Shown here piece after piece: positions 1 through 10,400 of a stretch of 64,000 bases of DNA (within the stretch, counting starts at the first letter, position 1; every line of letters begins with the position of its first letter). Position numbers and translations under genes: made by a program. Below the pieces are notes generated by a model. It saw nothing but the letters and a program-made list of their open reading frames with translations, did no database searches and was not told where the DNA came from. The DNA comes from Tetranychus cinnabarinus (lineage: Eukaryota; Arthropoda; Arachnida; Trombidiformes; Tetranychidae): NCBI GenBank assembly GCA_022266195.1, contig WHVY01000003.1:868001-932000 (forward strand), given 5' to 3'.

Positions 1-1580
1 TTGTATCAAGTCTGCTCAAAAGATGCCGCTAGGAACTAATAGATGAACCCACAACCAGAAACTCCAGATGAAACAATTTGAAGTTCAAATTTTGAACCAG
101 ATTAAAGCTAACTTGGTTTAATTAAAAAATCAGCCGTCTGATGTTCAATGGTTTCATCATGCTTTTCAATGTCTGGTTGAATCTGTGAATTGAAACGAAA
201 CTGGATAAGCTAATTGTTATCAGTTTGTTTGAATAAGCCGAACAGCAATAAGCTCAACTGCATTTTTATATCCAAATCTGGTTTAAGATTTCAATAGCAA
301 GCTCTCTCTTTTTGAGCTTAAATTTTAATCAAATTTTTTCTTACGTCATGATTAGACTCACCCTTCTAGTTAGGGCATTCATCATGATCAAGAAATGTGA
401 ATCAGTTTACAGAATAATGAACAACAAAAAAAACAGACTCACAAGAAGAGGATGATGAAGGTTGAATAAAATGAAGAGAGTTGTTAAAAACCTTAGAACC
501 TGTTGGCGGTTTTGAAGGTAACTTTTATTATAACAATTTTCACTTGACTTAGGTAAACCGGTTTTGTTTAAAGCAAAGGTCGAGACCAGCTTAGGACCTT
601 TTTTTTTCATCAAACAAATTCAAACCCACCAACCCAATGTGACTGACTTTTCTTACTTTTCTTCTTCTTTTTGCTTCTTCTCCTTCTCCTTCATCTTTCA
701 TGCTACCGGTAATTATATGATGATGATGAGAGACTTTCTTAGCCACAAAAATGAACTAATTTCATGGCCATTCAATGGTATTTTTGTTGTACTTTTGTTG
801 TTTTTTTTCTGGTAACTTTCTAGTTTCCATTTACCAAGAACCAAATCTTGAGTTGACTAAACCTTAAATCTTGGTTTCACAATTCAGCAGCAACTTACCT
901 TTGATAAATTATAATTGGGTTAGTCTAAATTAACCAGATTCTCGAGTAAACCCATACTGATTTGGGTTCAATATCAGTCTATGTAAAACATCTTACATCT
1001 TGTTAGCTCTATAGATTGGACAATAGGTTTGGTAAACGGTTAAGGCTGTCATTAAAATGATGATTCACTGGTAATCTTTTCCAGACATGATCAAGTCTTG
1101 ATCAAGGCACGATTAAAAAAATTGATTAAAAATTGATTGGAATTTTCCTTTCTTATTCATTTTTGTTTCCTTAAAATATGCAACAGCTTTGATGAATAAA
1201 AGCACAATCTGTTGGTTGATTTCCAAAGCAAAAATACACTGAATTTGTTAGCGACTCAAAGACTAAACACTCATCTAACAACCTTGAATTATTTAGGGAA
1301 AAAGATGGTTTAGTTCAATGTCACTGAACTTGGATTTAAAGAAGCAAATTGCTAATCGTTTTTTAATAGCTATATCCATGTTAAATATTATCCAGATTTT
1401 TGAACAACAGATTAATTATTAAACCAAAGTTAAAAGTATACCTCGTTAACCAGAAAATAAAATATATTTTCATTTGCCAATAACCAGAAACATTCAATAT
1501 TAATGATTGCTGCCTCAATAATCATTAAAAATCCATAATTTGCTACTTTATACTCTTCATTTTCACCTTTTTATTGTCAT
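1..1580. other. Non-coding stretch, no gene seen
   Basis: AT-rich sequence with no open frame that looks like protein. The longest frames (about 70-80 codons near 407-815) are low-complexity Phe/Leu/Ser translations of pyrimidine-rich DNA with no recognisable domain. It is probably intergenic or upstream of the Gln-rich gene that starts at 2404. Confidence 0.6.
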
Positions 1581-1903
1581 TATACAGCCGCGAAAGAAAA
1601 GTTTGACATAGTTACCATTAACTTAGCGCATATACAATCGTATCTAAGCACAATCAGCAAATCAATCTCTAACAGTATCATTGTTGTTTAATTGTTTGAC
1701 TATCGATTGTCTTAGGATATGTAATCAGGTAAGAGAGATTAACCTTAAGTGTGATAAAAACTTACAATAAATGGCAATCGATGGTCAAACAATTAAACAA
1801 CAACGATACTGTTAGAGATTGATTTGCTGATTGTGCTTAGATACGATTGTATATGCGCTAAGTTAATGGTAATTATGTCAAACTTTTCTTTCGCGGCTGT
1901 ATA
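1581..1903. mobile_element. Palindromic MITE, TA-flanked
   Basis: A near-perfect inverted repeat. The left end TATACAGCCGCGAAAG is matched by CTTTCGCGGCTGTATA at the right end. Arms of about 130 bp run inward with few mismatches to a loop of roughly 55 bp around 1715-1770. There is no coding capacity. The CAG-type terminus inside TA dinucleotides resembles non-autonomous Tc1/mariner elements. High arm identity suggests a young insertion. Confidence 0.85.
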
Positions 1904-2403
1904 AATATTGTTGATTGTATTCAGATGGAAAACTGATAATGAAATTGTTTGATTAGTGATAAAATGATTCAGTTGAAACTAAGTTTGTGAAAATTTCTTT
2001 GGTTTCATTTTTAATTTATTTCTTGATATTTCATGCTTAAGCTATGAAACATTGCTCTTTTTTAATTGCTAAATTATTGGTAATGATTGATTAGCTTGAA
2101 ACAATTTAATTCGTCTTCTTTGCTTCTATCAAATTGAAATAATTTTTGATCAACTTTTTTTTCAGTTGTAGTTTGATTTCAAAATGGGCGCGCTAAGCGA
2201 TTCAAGCGCCAGCTATTAGAAGAATTGTCATTGTGTCATAGTCTTGCAAATCGACAAAGGAACCAGCAAGTTTTTTTACTTTGTGATTTAACAGTTTAAT
2301 TTATTTAAATTTACTTAATTATTTATGTTGACCTATACCAATTTGCGTTTGACAACTTAACTCATCACAAACTGACAGTTAAGAAACGGTGCTCAAATCC
2401 AAA
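1904..2403 (+). other. Putative 5' UTR/leader of Gln-rich gene with short uORF
   Basis: A pyrimidine tract ending in TTTTTTTCAG at about 2156-2165 looks like a splice acceptor, which suggests that a 5' UTR exon begins near 2166. Inside it an ATG at 2184, in an AAAATGG context like that of the main start, opens an 11-codon uORF (MGALSDSSASY) that stops at 2219, out of frame with the CDS at 2404. The leader structure is inferred from sequence only. Confidence 0.35.
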
Positions 2404-2565
2404 ATGGGAACTAATTTTCCCAATGTTGAACCGTGGAGTAACTGTGATGAGAATATGACATCTCATGCTAATCAAAGGAGACAAGAAAAATTAGCTCAAT
2501 TGGATGCCATCAGCCATCTTTTAAATACACAATCATACTCTCAACAAGTTACACAGCAGCAGCAA

Positions 2566-2608
<43 letters not shown>

Positions 2609-5600
2609 AGCAACAACAGGTACAACAGCAACAGCAGCAACAACAATCACAACAACTGAATCAGCAACAACAAAAGCAACATCCACAACAACAACAACAG
2701 CGTCCACAACTTCCACCGCAGCACCCACAACAGCACCCACAGCAGCATCCACAACAACATCCACAGCAACATCAACAACAGCATCCTCAACAGCATCCAC
2801 AACAGCATCCTCAACAGCATCAACCACAGCATCCACAACAACATACACCACAACATCCTCAGCAACATCAACCGCCACCATCTCAACAGCAACAATCGCC
2901 CCTTCAGCAGCAACTTCAACCACAACTTCAATCCCAAATCCAACCTCAACTTCAATCCCAAATTCAACCTCAACTTCAACCCCAACTCCAACCCCAACTC
3001 CAACCACAACCTCAACCTCAACAACAACCGACAACGCGTAAAAGAAAAAGAAAAAATCAAAGTCAAGCAGCTAATGCACCTTCTCATCCCTCACCAATGT
3101 CACAAAGTTCATCTTCATTGAGTAGTCCGAATCCTAATATTGCACAGAGCCCGGGCGCTATGTTGCCAGGTCCACCACCATATCAACAAGGCTACAGAAC
3201 ATTATCATCAATTTCATCCATGAATGTCAACAACTCATTATCCATGCCATCATCAATTCACTCATCTAGACAACAGTACAACTCATCCGGTGGTAATGCT
3301 GGAGGACCAGGTATGGTTCCTGGCAATATTAGATTATCTTATACAAGTCCTGGTCCACCAACACCTTCGGGGGATAATAGTCTTTCAATGGCTTCACCGT
3401 CAATTAATTCACCTAAACCCGGATCGAACTCAGCGAGTATCACTCCGACGCCTGGCGGTCCATCACCATCATTATCTCGAACACCTACAAGCTGTCCTCC
3501 TTCATCAATGACCACAACTACTTCACCATCCCCTGGTTCAAAGAAAGTGAAATTACACAATAGTAATCAGGATCAATCATCTGCCCATAACTCAAATCCT
3601 CATATGGCTGGTATCTGCCAATCTCCTGATTTATGTAAAGGAGAACCTCATATTTTACCAGTTCCATCGCCCCAACAAATTCAATATTTAGACTCATTTG
3701 ATGGACAAGAGTTAACCATACAACGTCAACCAAATACAAGTTTGCGAGATAACGACTTAATTTCATCACCAGACTTAGATTCAGGCTTTCATGATTTTTC
3801 ATCACCTCATCATTTTCCTAACAACTCATTGGATAACGGGTCTCGTTTTATGACCTCAGATACTAACTTAAATTCAAGATTTCCTAACCCATCTGCAAAC
3901 TGCGGAGGAGCTCCATATGATCCTAATCCCAGATTCATGGGCTCAGAGGGTCCTCAAAGATACTCATTTCCTCCTTATGTTGATGCTAATCGTGTGCCAC
4001 CAAACGGTCCTGTTCCTGGTAATGTGTCAATCTCAGGACCAGGACCTGGACCTGGCATGCAAGGAGGTATTCATAATATGAATGAATCACCGATGCATGG
4101 ACCAGGTCCGGTTCCTGTCTCGGATCCCAAAGATCCATCTATGCAATCAGGCAATATGATGAACTGTGGACCGTATAGTTATGGTCCTCGAATGGATAAT
4201 GGTCCTCCTTTTATGAACTCTGGTGGGGACAACTATATGAACAATCACCGGATGAGAATGCCAATGGATATGGCCATGAGATATAATGCACCAATGAATG
4301 ACGGCTCAATGCGCTCACAGTTTAATCCTCGTATGAATGTATATGCTCCTATGATGCCTGATCAGGTACCATTTAATGGTGGTCCTGCGCCTCATGGCAA
4401 TCAATTCATTAAAAACAACTTAGATAATGGCAACCAACTTAATAATCAACCACCCCCACCCCAACAACAACACGCTAATCGTCCTTGTATGAATATGAAC
4501 AGTTCTGGAGAGTCAGGAAACTCACCTCGTCTTCAAAATTTACAGAAAATGACTTCACCGTTTGATAAAATAGACAATCAGCATATGATGCAAGGACCAC
4601 TTCCTACGAATGGTCCAGGATCAGTAAACTGCGGTCACGGCCCAGGATCAGGTCCAGTACAAGGTCCACGGCCAGTGGGCCCAGTTTTAGGAGCACCACA
4701 ACACCATGGCATGAATGGTCCACCAAACCATGGACCAGGCCCTAGACCTGTAATGCAAGGAGGTCATCATAATATGAATGGGCCGCCTATGCACGGACCG
4801 GGTCCAGTTCCTGTTTCGGATCCCAAAGATCCATCTATGCAATCAGGCAATATGATGAACTGTGGACCGTATAGTTATGGTCCTCGAATGGATAATGGTC
4901 CTCCTTTTATGAACTCTGGAGGAGATAATTTTATGAACAACCATCGTATGAGAATGCCAATGGATATGGCCATGAGATATAATGCACCAATGAATGATGG
5001 CTCAATGCGCCCGCAGTTTAATCCCTGCATGAATGTTTATGCTCCTATGATGCCTGATCAGGTACCTTTTAATGGTGGTCCTGCTCCTCATGGTAATCAA
5101 TTCATCAAAAACAACTTAGACACAGGCAACCAACTTAATAACCAACCACCACCGCCCCAACAACAGCATCCGAAGCATCCCTGTATGAATATGAACAATT
5201 CTGGGGAAGCTGGAACTTCACCACATTTACAAAATTTACAAAAAATGACTTTACCGTTTGATAAAATAGACAATCAGCACATGATGCAAGGACCAGTTCC
5301 AACGGATGGTCCAGGATCAGTGAATTGTGGCCATGGCCCAGGATCAGGTCCAGTGCAAGGGCCACGACCAGTGGGTCCAGTTTTAGGAGCTCCTCAACAC
5401 CATGGCATGAATGGTCCACCAAACCACGGACCAGGCCCTAGACCTGTGATGCAAGGAGGTCATCATAATATGAATGGGCCGCCTATGCACGGACCAGGTC
5501 CAGTTCCTGTCTCGGATCCCAAAGATCCATCTATGCAATCAGGCAATATGATGAACTGTGGACCGTATAGTTATGGTCCTCGAATGGATAATGGTCCTCC

Positions 5601-5712
5601 TTTTATGAACTCTGGAGGAGATAATTTTATGAACAACCATCGTATGAGAATGCCAATGGACATGGCTATGAGATATAATGCACCAATGAATGACGACTCA
5701 ATAATCAATTGA
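2404..5712 (+). CDS. Gln/His/Pro- and Met/Gly/Asn-rich nuclear-type protein with internal tandem repeats; possible BCL9/Legless-like
   Basis: One open frame of 1102 residues. I chose the ATG at 2404 (context AAAATGG); the frame extends upstream to 2389 only through GTG. Residues 23-41 (QRRQEKLAQLDAISHLLN) form an amphipathic helix whose R-x(4)-L-x2-L-x2-I-x2-LL spacing resembles the HD2 beta-catenin-binding motif of BCL9/Legless. This is motif recall, not a search result. Then follow a poly-Gln tract (CAG/CAA mix, about 2553-2690), Gln-His-Pro and Gln-Pro-Leu repeats to about 3030, and a basic NLS-like RKRKRK. Ser/Pro-rich linkers with a SKKVK basic patch come next. From 4036 to the stop a 232-residue Gly/Pro/Met/Asn-rich unit occurs 2.4 times. 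No HD1 or other globular domain is visible. The composition suits a transcriptional scaffold (BCL9, Mastermind or SSBP-like); family assignment is weak. AATAAA lies at 5718, just after the stop. Confidence 0.8.
2550..3030 (+). repeat. CAG/CAA and Gln-His-Pro coding repeat
   Basis: An uninterrupted CAR tract gives poly-Gln, then imperfect CARCAYCCW units give QHPQ repeats, then CAACTTCAACC-type units give QPQL repeats. CAG and CAA are mixed, which usually slows expansion. All lie in frame in the Gln-rich gene. The antisense frames here are open only because of the repeat. Confidence 0.95.
4036..5698 (+). repeat. 696-bp in-frame tandem repeat, about 2.4 copies
   Basis: Copy 1 spans 4036-4731, copy 2 spans 4732-5427, and partial copy 3 runs from 5428 to just before the stop. 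The landmark TCGGATCCCAAAGATCC occurs at exactly 696-bp spacing (CGGATCC at 4121, 4817 and 5513). Copies 2 and 3 are almost identical over long stretches; copy 1 is more diverged. The period is a multiple of three (232 codons), so the frame is kept. Copy 3 ends after codons for MNDDSIIN and a stop, where the others continue. Confidence 0.95.
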
Positions 5713-6182
5713 ATCTTAATAAATTTAATTCCAAACAAACATAACTTTTTATTTTGTAGCTAAATAATTAAGATTGCCAGTTTAACGGCAGTCAAGTCAA
5801 GTTTACTTCTTTTGCTTCTGGTGTCTAACTCAAAATACAAGTGAATTATACAAAATTAAGTACTATACTGTATATTATATTATGTAAAGATTTATGTTCA
5901 ATTGTGTCAGTCCGGATTCGTGATTTCAAAAAAAAGATGCTTGTAATTAAATTGAAAAATGAAAATGAAAGTGACTTTTATATTTGCCTCCTTCACTAAA
6001 GTTACCATTTTGGTTGCTAGGGATTTATTGATATCACCAGTTTGGTGAACTGAAAGCAAAATATTTATTTTGGCTTATTTTGAATTTTAGCTTGTTTCCG
6101 AATTTCATCCTTCGATTTAGTCATTTAATTTTGATATTTGTTGTCATTCTTCTTTTTAACTCCCTTCTCAACTAAATCTAAG
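5713..6182. other. 3' UTR and intergenic spacer between two + strand genes
   Basis: Contains AATAAA at 5718-5723 for the upstream gene and a T-rich leader before the TFB4 start. No open frame of note and no TATA box recognised. Confidence 0.5.
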
Positions 6183-7139
6183 ATGGAATCAGCTGAGTCT
6201 GAGAAAAATTTGAAAACTCATCTTGTTATAATCATCGATTTGTCACCGAATATATTTCTTTTCCAGCGAAATGATTCCTCATATGAAATGTGGTTAAACT
6301 CTTTAATCTCGTTTTGTAACATTCACCTTTTAATGAACAATGAAAACATGTTGCACATTATTGGATCTCACTACAATGGTAACACAATTTTATATCCCTC
6401 TGAATCTCCTGAAGGAATTGATTTTAAAGAATCAAATGGACAGTATGAGCTGTTTACAATTCTTTCCCGTACTATTCATACTCAAATCAAGAAGGCTGTT
6501 AGACAATGTCGCCAAACTCTTGAAACAATTCATCAATCAAGAACTGGAGAAACCATAAAAGCTCATCCATTAATTTCAGGGGCTTTGGCCATGGGATTGT
6601 GCTGTATACAACGTTATAAGTCAGATGTTGACTCTTCTCGAATCGCTGTAATAGCTGCTAGCAACTATGATTCAACAGCCTTTACTTCACAATACATGAA
6701 TTTTATGAATGTATTCTTCACCGCTCAAAAGATGGGAATCGTCATTGATTCATGCGTTTTATCTCCTAATGAACCTGAAGATATGAAAGATAAGTTTAGT
6801 AGTAGAGGTTCAATGTCCATTCTTCAACAAGGATCAGATCTCACAAGTGGTATTTATCTCAAAGTTGCTCACGTTAACGCTTTCCTTGAATATCTAATTT
6901 GGACTATGTTACCTGATTCAGAAACTCGACAAAAACTGGTCTTACCCACACAAAGAAAAGTAAGCTACAAAGCCGCCTGTTTCTGTCATAGAAATTTAAT
7001 CGACATTGGATATGTATGTTCAGTTTGTCTTTCAATATTTTGTTCATTCTCTCCAATCTGTTCAACATGTAATACTGTTTTCAAACTCGGACCAATTCCT
7101 CAAGGAATCAAATTGAAAAGAAAACCAAAAATAAAATAA
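6183..7139 (+). CDS. GTF2H3: General transcription factor IIH subunit 3 (TFB4/p34)
   Basis: A single-exon frame of 318 residues, close to the roughly 300 of the family. The start is the ATG at 6183 (MESAESEKN); upstream extension needs TTG. Near the N-terminus THLVIIIDLSP is the first strand and metal-site-like DxS of the von Willebrand A-like fold of TFB4. Central segments typical of the family include HPLISGALAMGLCCIQR, SRIAVIAAS, and MNFMNVFFTAQKMGIVIDSCVL. The C-terminus carries a Cys-rich zinc-binding region (ACFCHR, YVCSVCLSIFC, ICSTCNTVF). In TFIIH, TFB4 pairs with p44 in the core that opens DNA in transcription initiation and nucleotide excision repair, in the nucleus. The gene converges with the receptor gene that ends at 7405. 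Confidence 0.93.
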   Translation: MESAESEKNLKTHLVIIIDLSPNIFLFQRNDSSYEMWLNSLISFCNIHLLMNNENMLHIIGSHYNGNTILYPSESPEGIDFKESNGQYELFTILSRTIHTQIKKAVRQCRQTLETIHQSRTGETIKAHPLISGALAMGLCCIQRYKSDVDSSRIAVIAASNYDSTAFTSQYMNFMNVFFTAQKMGIVIDSCVLSPNEPEDMKDKFSSRGSMSILQQGSDLTSGIYLKVAHVNAFLEYLIWTMLPDSETRQKLVLPTQRKVSYKAACFCHRNLIDIGYVCSVCLSIFCSFSPICSTCNTVFKLGPIPQGIKLKRKPKIK

Positions 7140-7404
7140 AAAATTACATTTATTAATTTTTTTCTCTATCTTTCACAATGTTCAATTTTCTTATAACTTT
7201 TTACAAATTATACATATTCATAAGGTAATCAGTATGTTTTGATCAATTTAATTTCACGATTCAAACAGCTTAACCTTTGTGATGAAAGCTTTCAAGTAGT
7301 TTGTTGCAATGCATGATCAACTATTGACAGATGAGTGATCAATTTCGTACAAAGTTTCATGATTAATAAAACAATCTGTCTAATTCGATATTCACTATTT
7401 ATTA
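7140..7404. other. Short convergent intergenic region
   Basis: This 265-bp spacer lies between the TFB4 stop (+) and the receptor stop (-). An AATAAAATAAA run overlaps and follows the TFB4 stop and may serve as its poly(A) signal. Confidence 0.5.
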
Positions 7405-10400
7405 TTACTTCTTGCTTGAAGATAATTGATTGTAGATTGGCAAATAACTGTTTATCGTTAAATCAGGCATTGATTTGACACTAACAAAAGCTCCTAATTG
7501 CTCAGATGGACCACTCATCAAGTCTTGTTGAGTTAAACTTAAACGTGAACCAACACAATTGCGTCTATAGTCGACAGATAATTCCTTGATTGAATCCTGT
7601 CTTTTAGCTGCTCGTCTGTATAATTGGTACTTTTGAGCACGAATTCGAGGACGATTCTTGGAAAAGCTGCTTATTCTTTCCAATCTTCTATCGCCATTTG
7701 CTCCTGTCATGATTAAATTAGCGAATCGTTTATTATGATCACCAATTCCCGAGCTGTTGACACTAGAGTTTGTACTAATACTTGTATTAGTATCATGCTG
7801 TTGATTTAAATGGTGAGGATAATTAGGGTCAAAGGGAAGATGAATGCGATTATGTGTTGATCTAGTGAGCTGATACAAGCCAGCGTCTCTTGATCCATAA
7901 ATTAATTGTTGTTGCTGCTGCTGTTGTTGTTGTTGAATCAATTGGCTGATAGATTTTGCCGGTGTTAGATTGGTTTCACTCATTGTCCTACGAGAACCAA
8001 TCGCTCCATCAACAGTGTGTCCATCAAATTGACTCTTGATTTTATTACTATTCAAAGGGTTTATGAAATAAGCGTCTTGTTTCATTTGACCATTTTCGTT
8101 GCCTTTATTTTCCAGTGAGTGTAAATCACTGGCTGAGAAAAATTGCCAACCTCGACGCTTTTCCTCGCCTCCTTTATTATTACTGGCATAATCATTCAGA
8201 TTACCTCCATTTGGATTTGTTATTTGCGATATTGATCGAGATTTGTTACGATTGTAGCCCAACATCGGATTGGCCGCAGTTATATTGGCAGTTTTATTAG
8301 CATAAAAGTTTCCCTTGTCCATTTGAAGATGATTTACATGGTAATTTGGTCCGGGTAACATTTGAGATGAGTAGTGACGACGATTTTGATGTGCAGCTAT
8401 TGGAATTTGCGAGAAAAAATTGTTGATACCACCTTTAAGGTGAATTTGTGATTGAAGGTGTTGATGGTTCAAGTGATTATCACTATCAGAATCACTGGAT
8501 GAACATGAGTCGCTTGTTATTATTGAAACATCTTCACCAGAAGATGTTGAATCTCCACTTTCCTCCTCCATCTTACCAAAATTGGTTGGTTTAGAGTAAA
8601 TTGTGGACCCAGACTCTCTTGTATCATGAAATTCAAAGTCATCATTGGCATTTGTTGTAAAAGACAATCGACTGATAGAAGCATCGTCAAACCCAGAATT
8701 ATCAGTGACCATTGAATTAACAGCTGGTTTGGCAACCTCTTTACATCCATAATCACTATTAGAGTCACCAATTGATCTAACCTTCAAAGTAGCATAAATA
8801 TGTTCGCCGTCATCATCAACATCATCACCAAATCTATCCTTGCTTTTACTGTAATCTTTACTTTCTCCTTTCCTTTTCCTAGACAATTTATCAATCAATC
8901 TTCCTTTGCCATCATCATCATTAACATTGTGAGCAACTTCATTAGAATCATTCAATTCCATCGCTGAAGCAAGTTTACGGTCAACTAATGAAAAATGCCA
9001 ATTATCTCCATTAACCGACCAAGCCATTGGAGATAGACGAGCAATTGATGAGCCCAGCTTTTCCTTTCTGATTGAATCATCGGATCGAGTTAAATTAGAG
9101 TTTAAAGTTGAATTGTGATTGGTGAAAAAAGGGCCAAATCTTTTACCCGAAGGTGAATCATATGAGAATCCGGATTGTTGTTGTTTCTTACAAAACTCTG
9201 CAGACATAATGTAACTTAAATGGGAACTTTTACGAGCCAGTTGACCCTTCGAGTGATTACCTAGACCAAACAATCCTGACGGTTTAATATTGGACGATCC
9301 ATTGACTCTATTGTTTGATTGAAGTTTCCCTTGATTGGATAGGATTTCAGTTGAATGACGACCAGGATAAGGACTTCTGGATGATGAGACTAAATTTAAC
9401 GTTGATGGACTCCGTTTGGCTTCAGATGATTTCATTAAACCCAAATAAGGTTTATCTATGAGAACAAAATCGTTATAATGAAAAGTAAATCCTGGTTTAT
9501 TGATCATTCCTGAGGATGGTTTGTATTTTTCTTGGTTAGCATGACAGGAACCAGATCGATGACGACGAAAGGATAGTTTAACGGCATCACGAAAATTGTC
9601 ATCAGTCAAATAAAGTGATATTGGAAGGAGAAATCCTTCAATCAAAGCAAACCAGGTAATCACATTGTCATGAAGTGGAGTCCAAAAATGTGGCACAATC
9701 ATTCCAACAAACATGAAAATCTGAAACAACAAGGAAAGGAAAAATAAAATTAGATTATCAATTATAATGATTTTCAAGTTGAGTTAATTGACAATTTACT
9801 TGTCTCACTTATTCACCAATTGATTAATGTTTTCGAGGCGGTTGCAATGTTGTATTGAGTTACCACTAAAAATTGAACTTATCATTTCTCTTTGATTATA
9901 ATTACAATTTACCTTTAATCAAGTAAATGTTAAATCTTTAAGCGTCGGCTTAGGCAATGTTTAAACAGGTAACAAATGAAAATAGAAGAAGAGACTTGAA
10001 AAATAATTGTAATTCAAGTGTTATTAACCTGACTGATGTTAACTTGATATACATGGTAGTAATGGAAATTGATTTTTTGTTTGATTGCCATTCAACCTCA
10101 ACCATGATGACCAGTAATAAGTATTATTCTGGCTCAATTGTCATTAAAAGTTTAAAAATGTTCAACACTGAAAAGCTAATTGGAAGAGGTTAACATTGAA
10201 GTTTAAAACTCTTGACTTCAATCTTCAGATTGCAAGGTTGGCTGGAAAAATGAATCGCCGTCTATTATGATACTGAACATGATGAAAATGAAAAGCTACA
10301 AAAAGCAATTTCCTTGTAAAATAAAGTTAACAGTTGATATCATTTTTTCACATTCATCAAGATCAACTCAAATCCTTAATCATCTATTATTAACCTGGTT

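Noticed and set aside
2549..3087. Minus-strand open frames of 146-161 codons opposite the poly-Gln region
   Set aside because: They translate the complement of CAR/CAY repeats into Val/Ala/Leu runs. Openness follows from the repeat, and the + frame is the gene.
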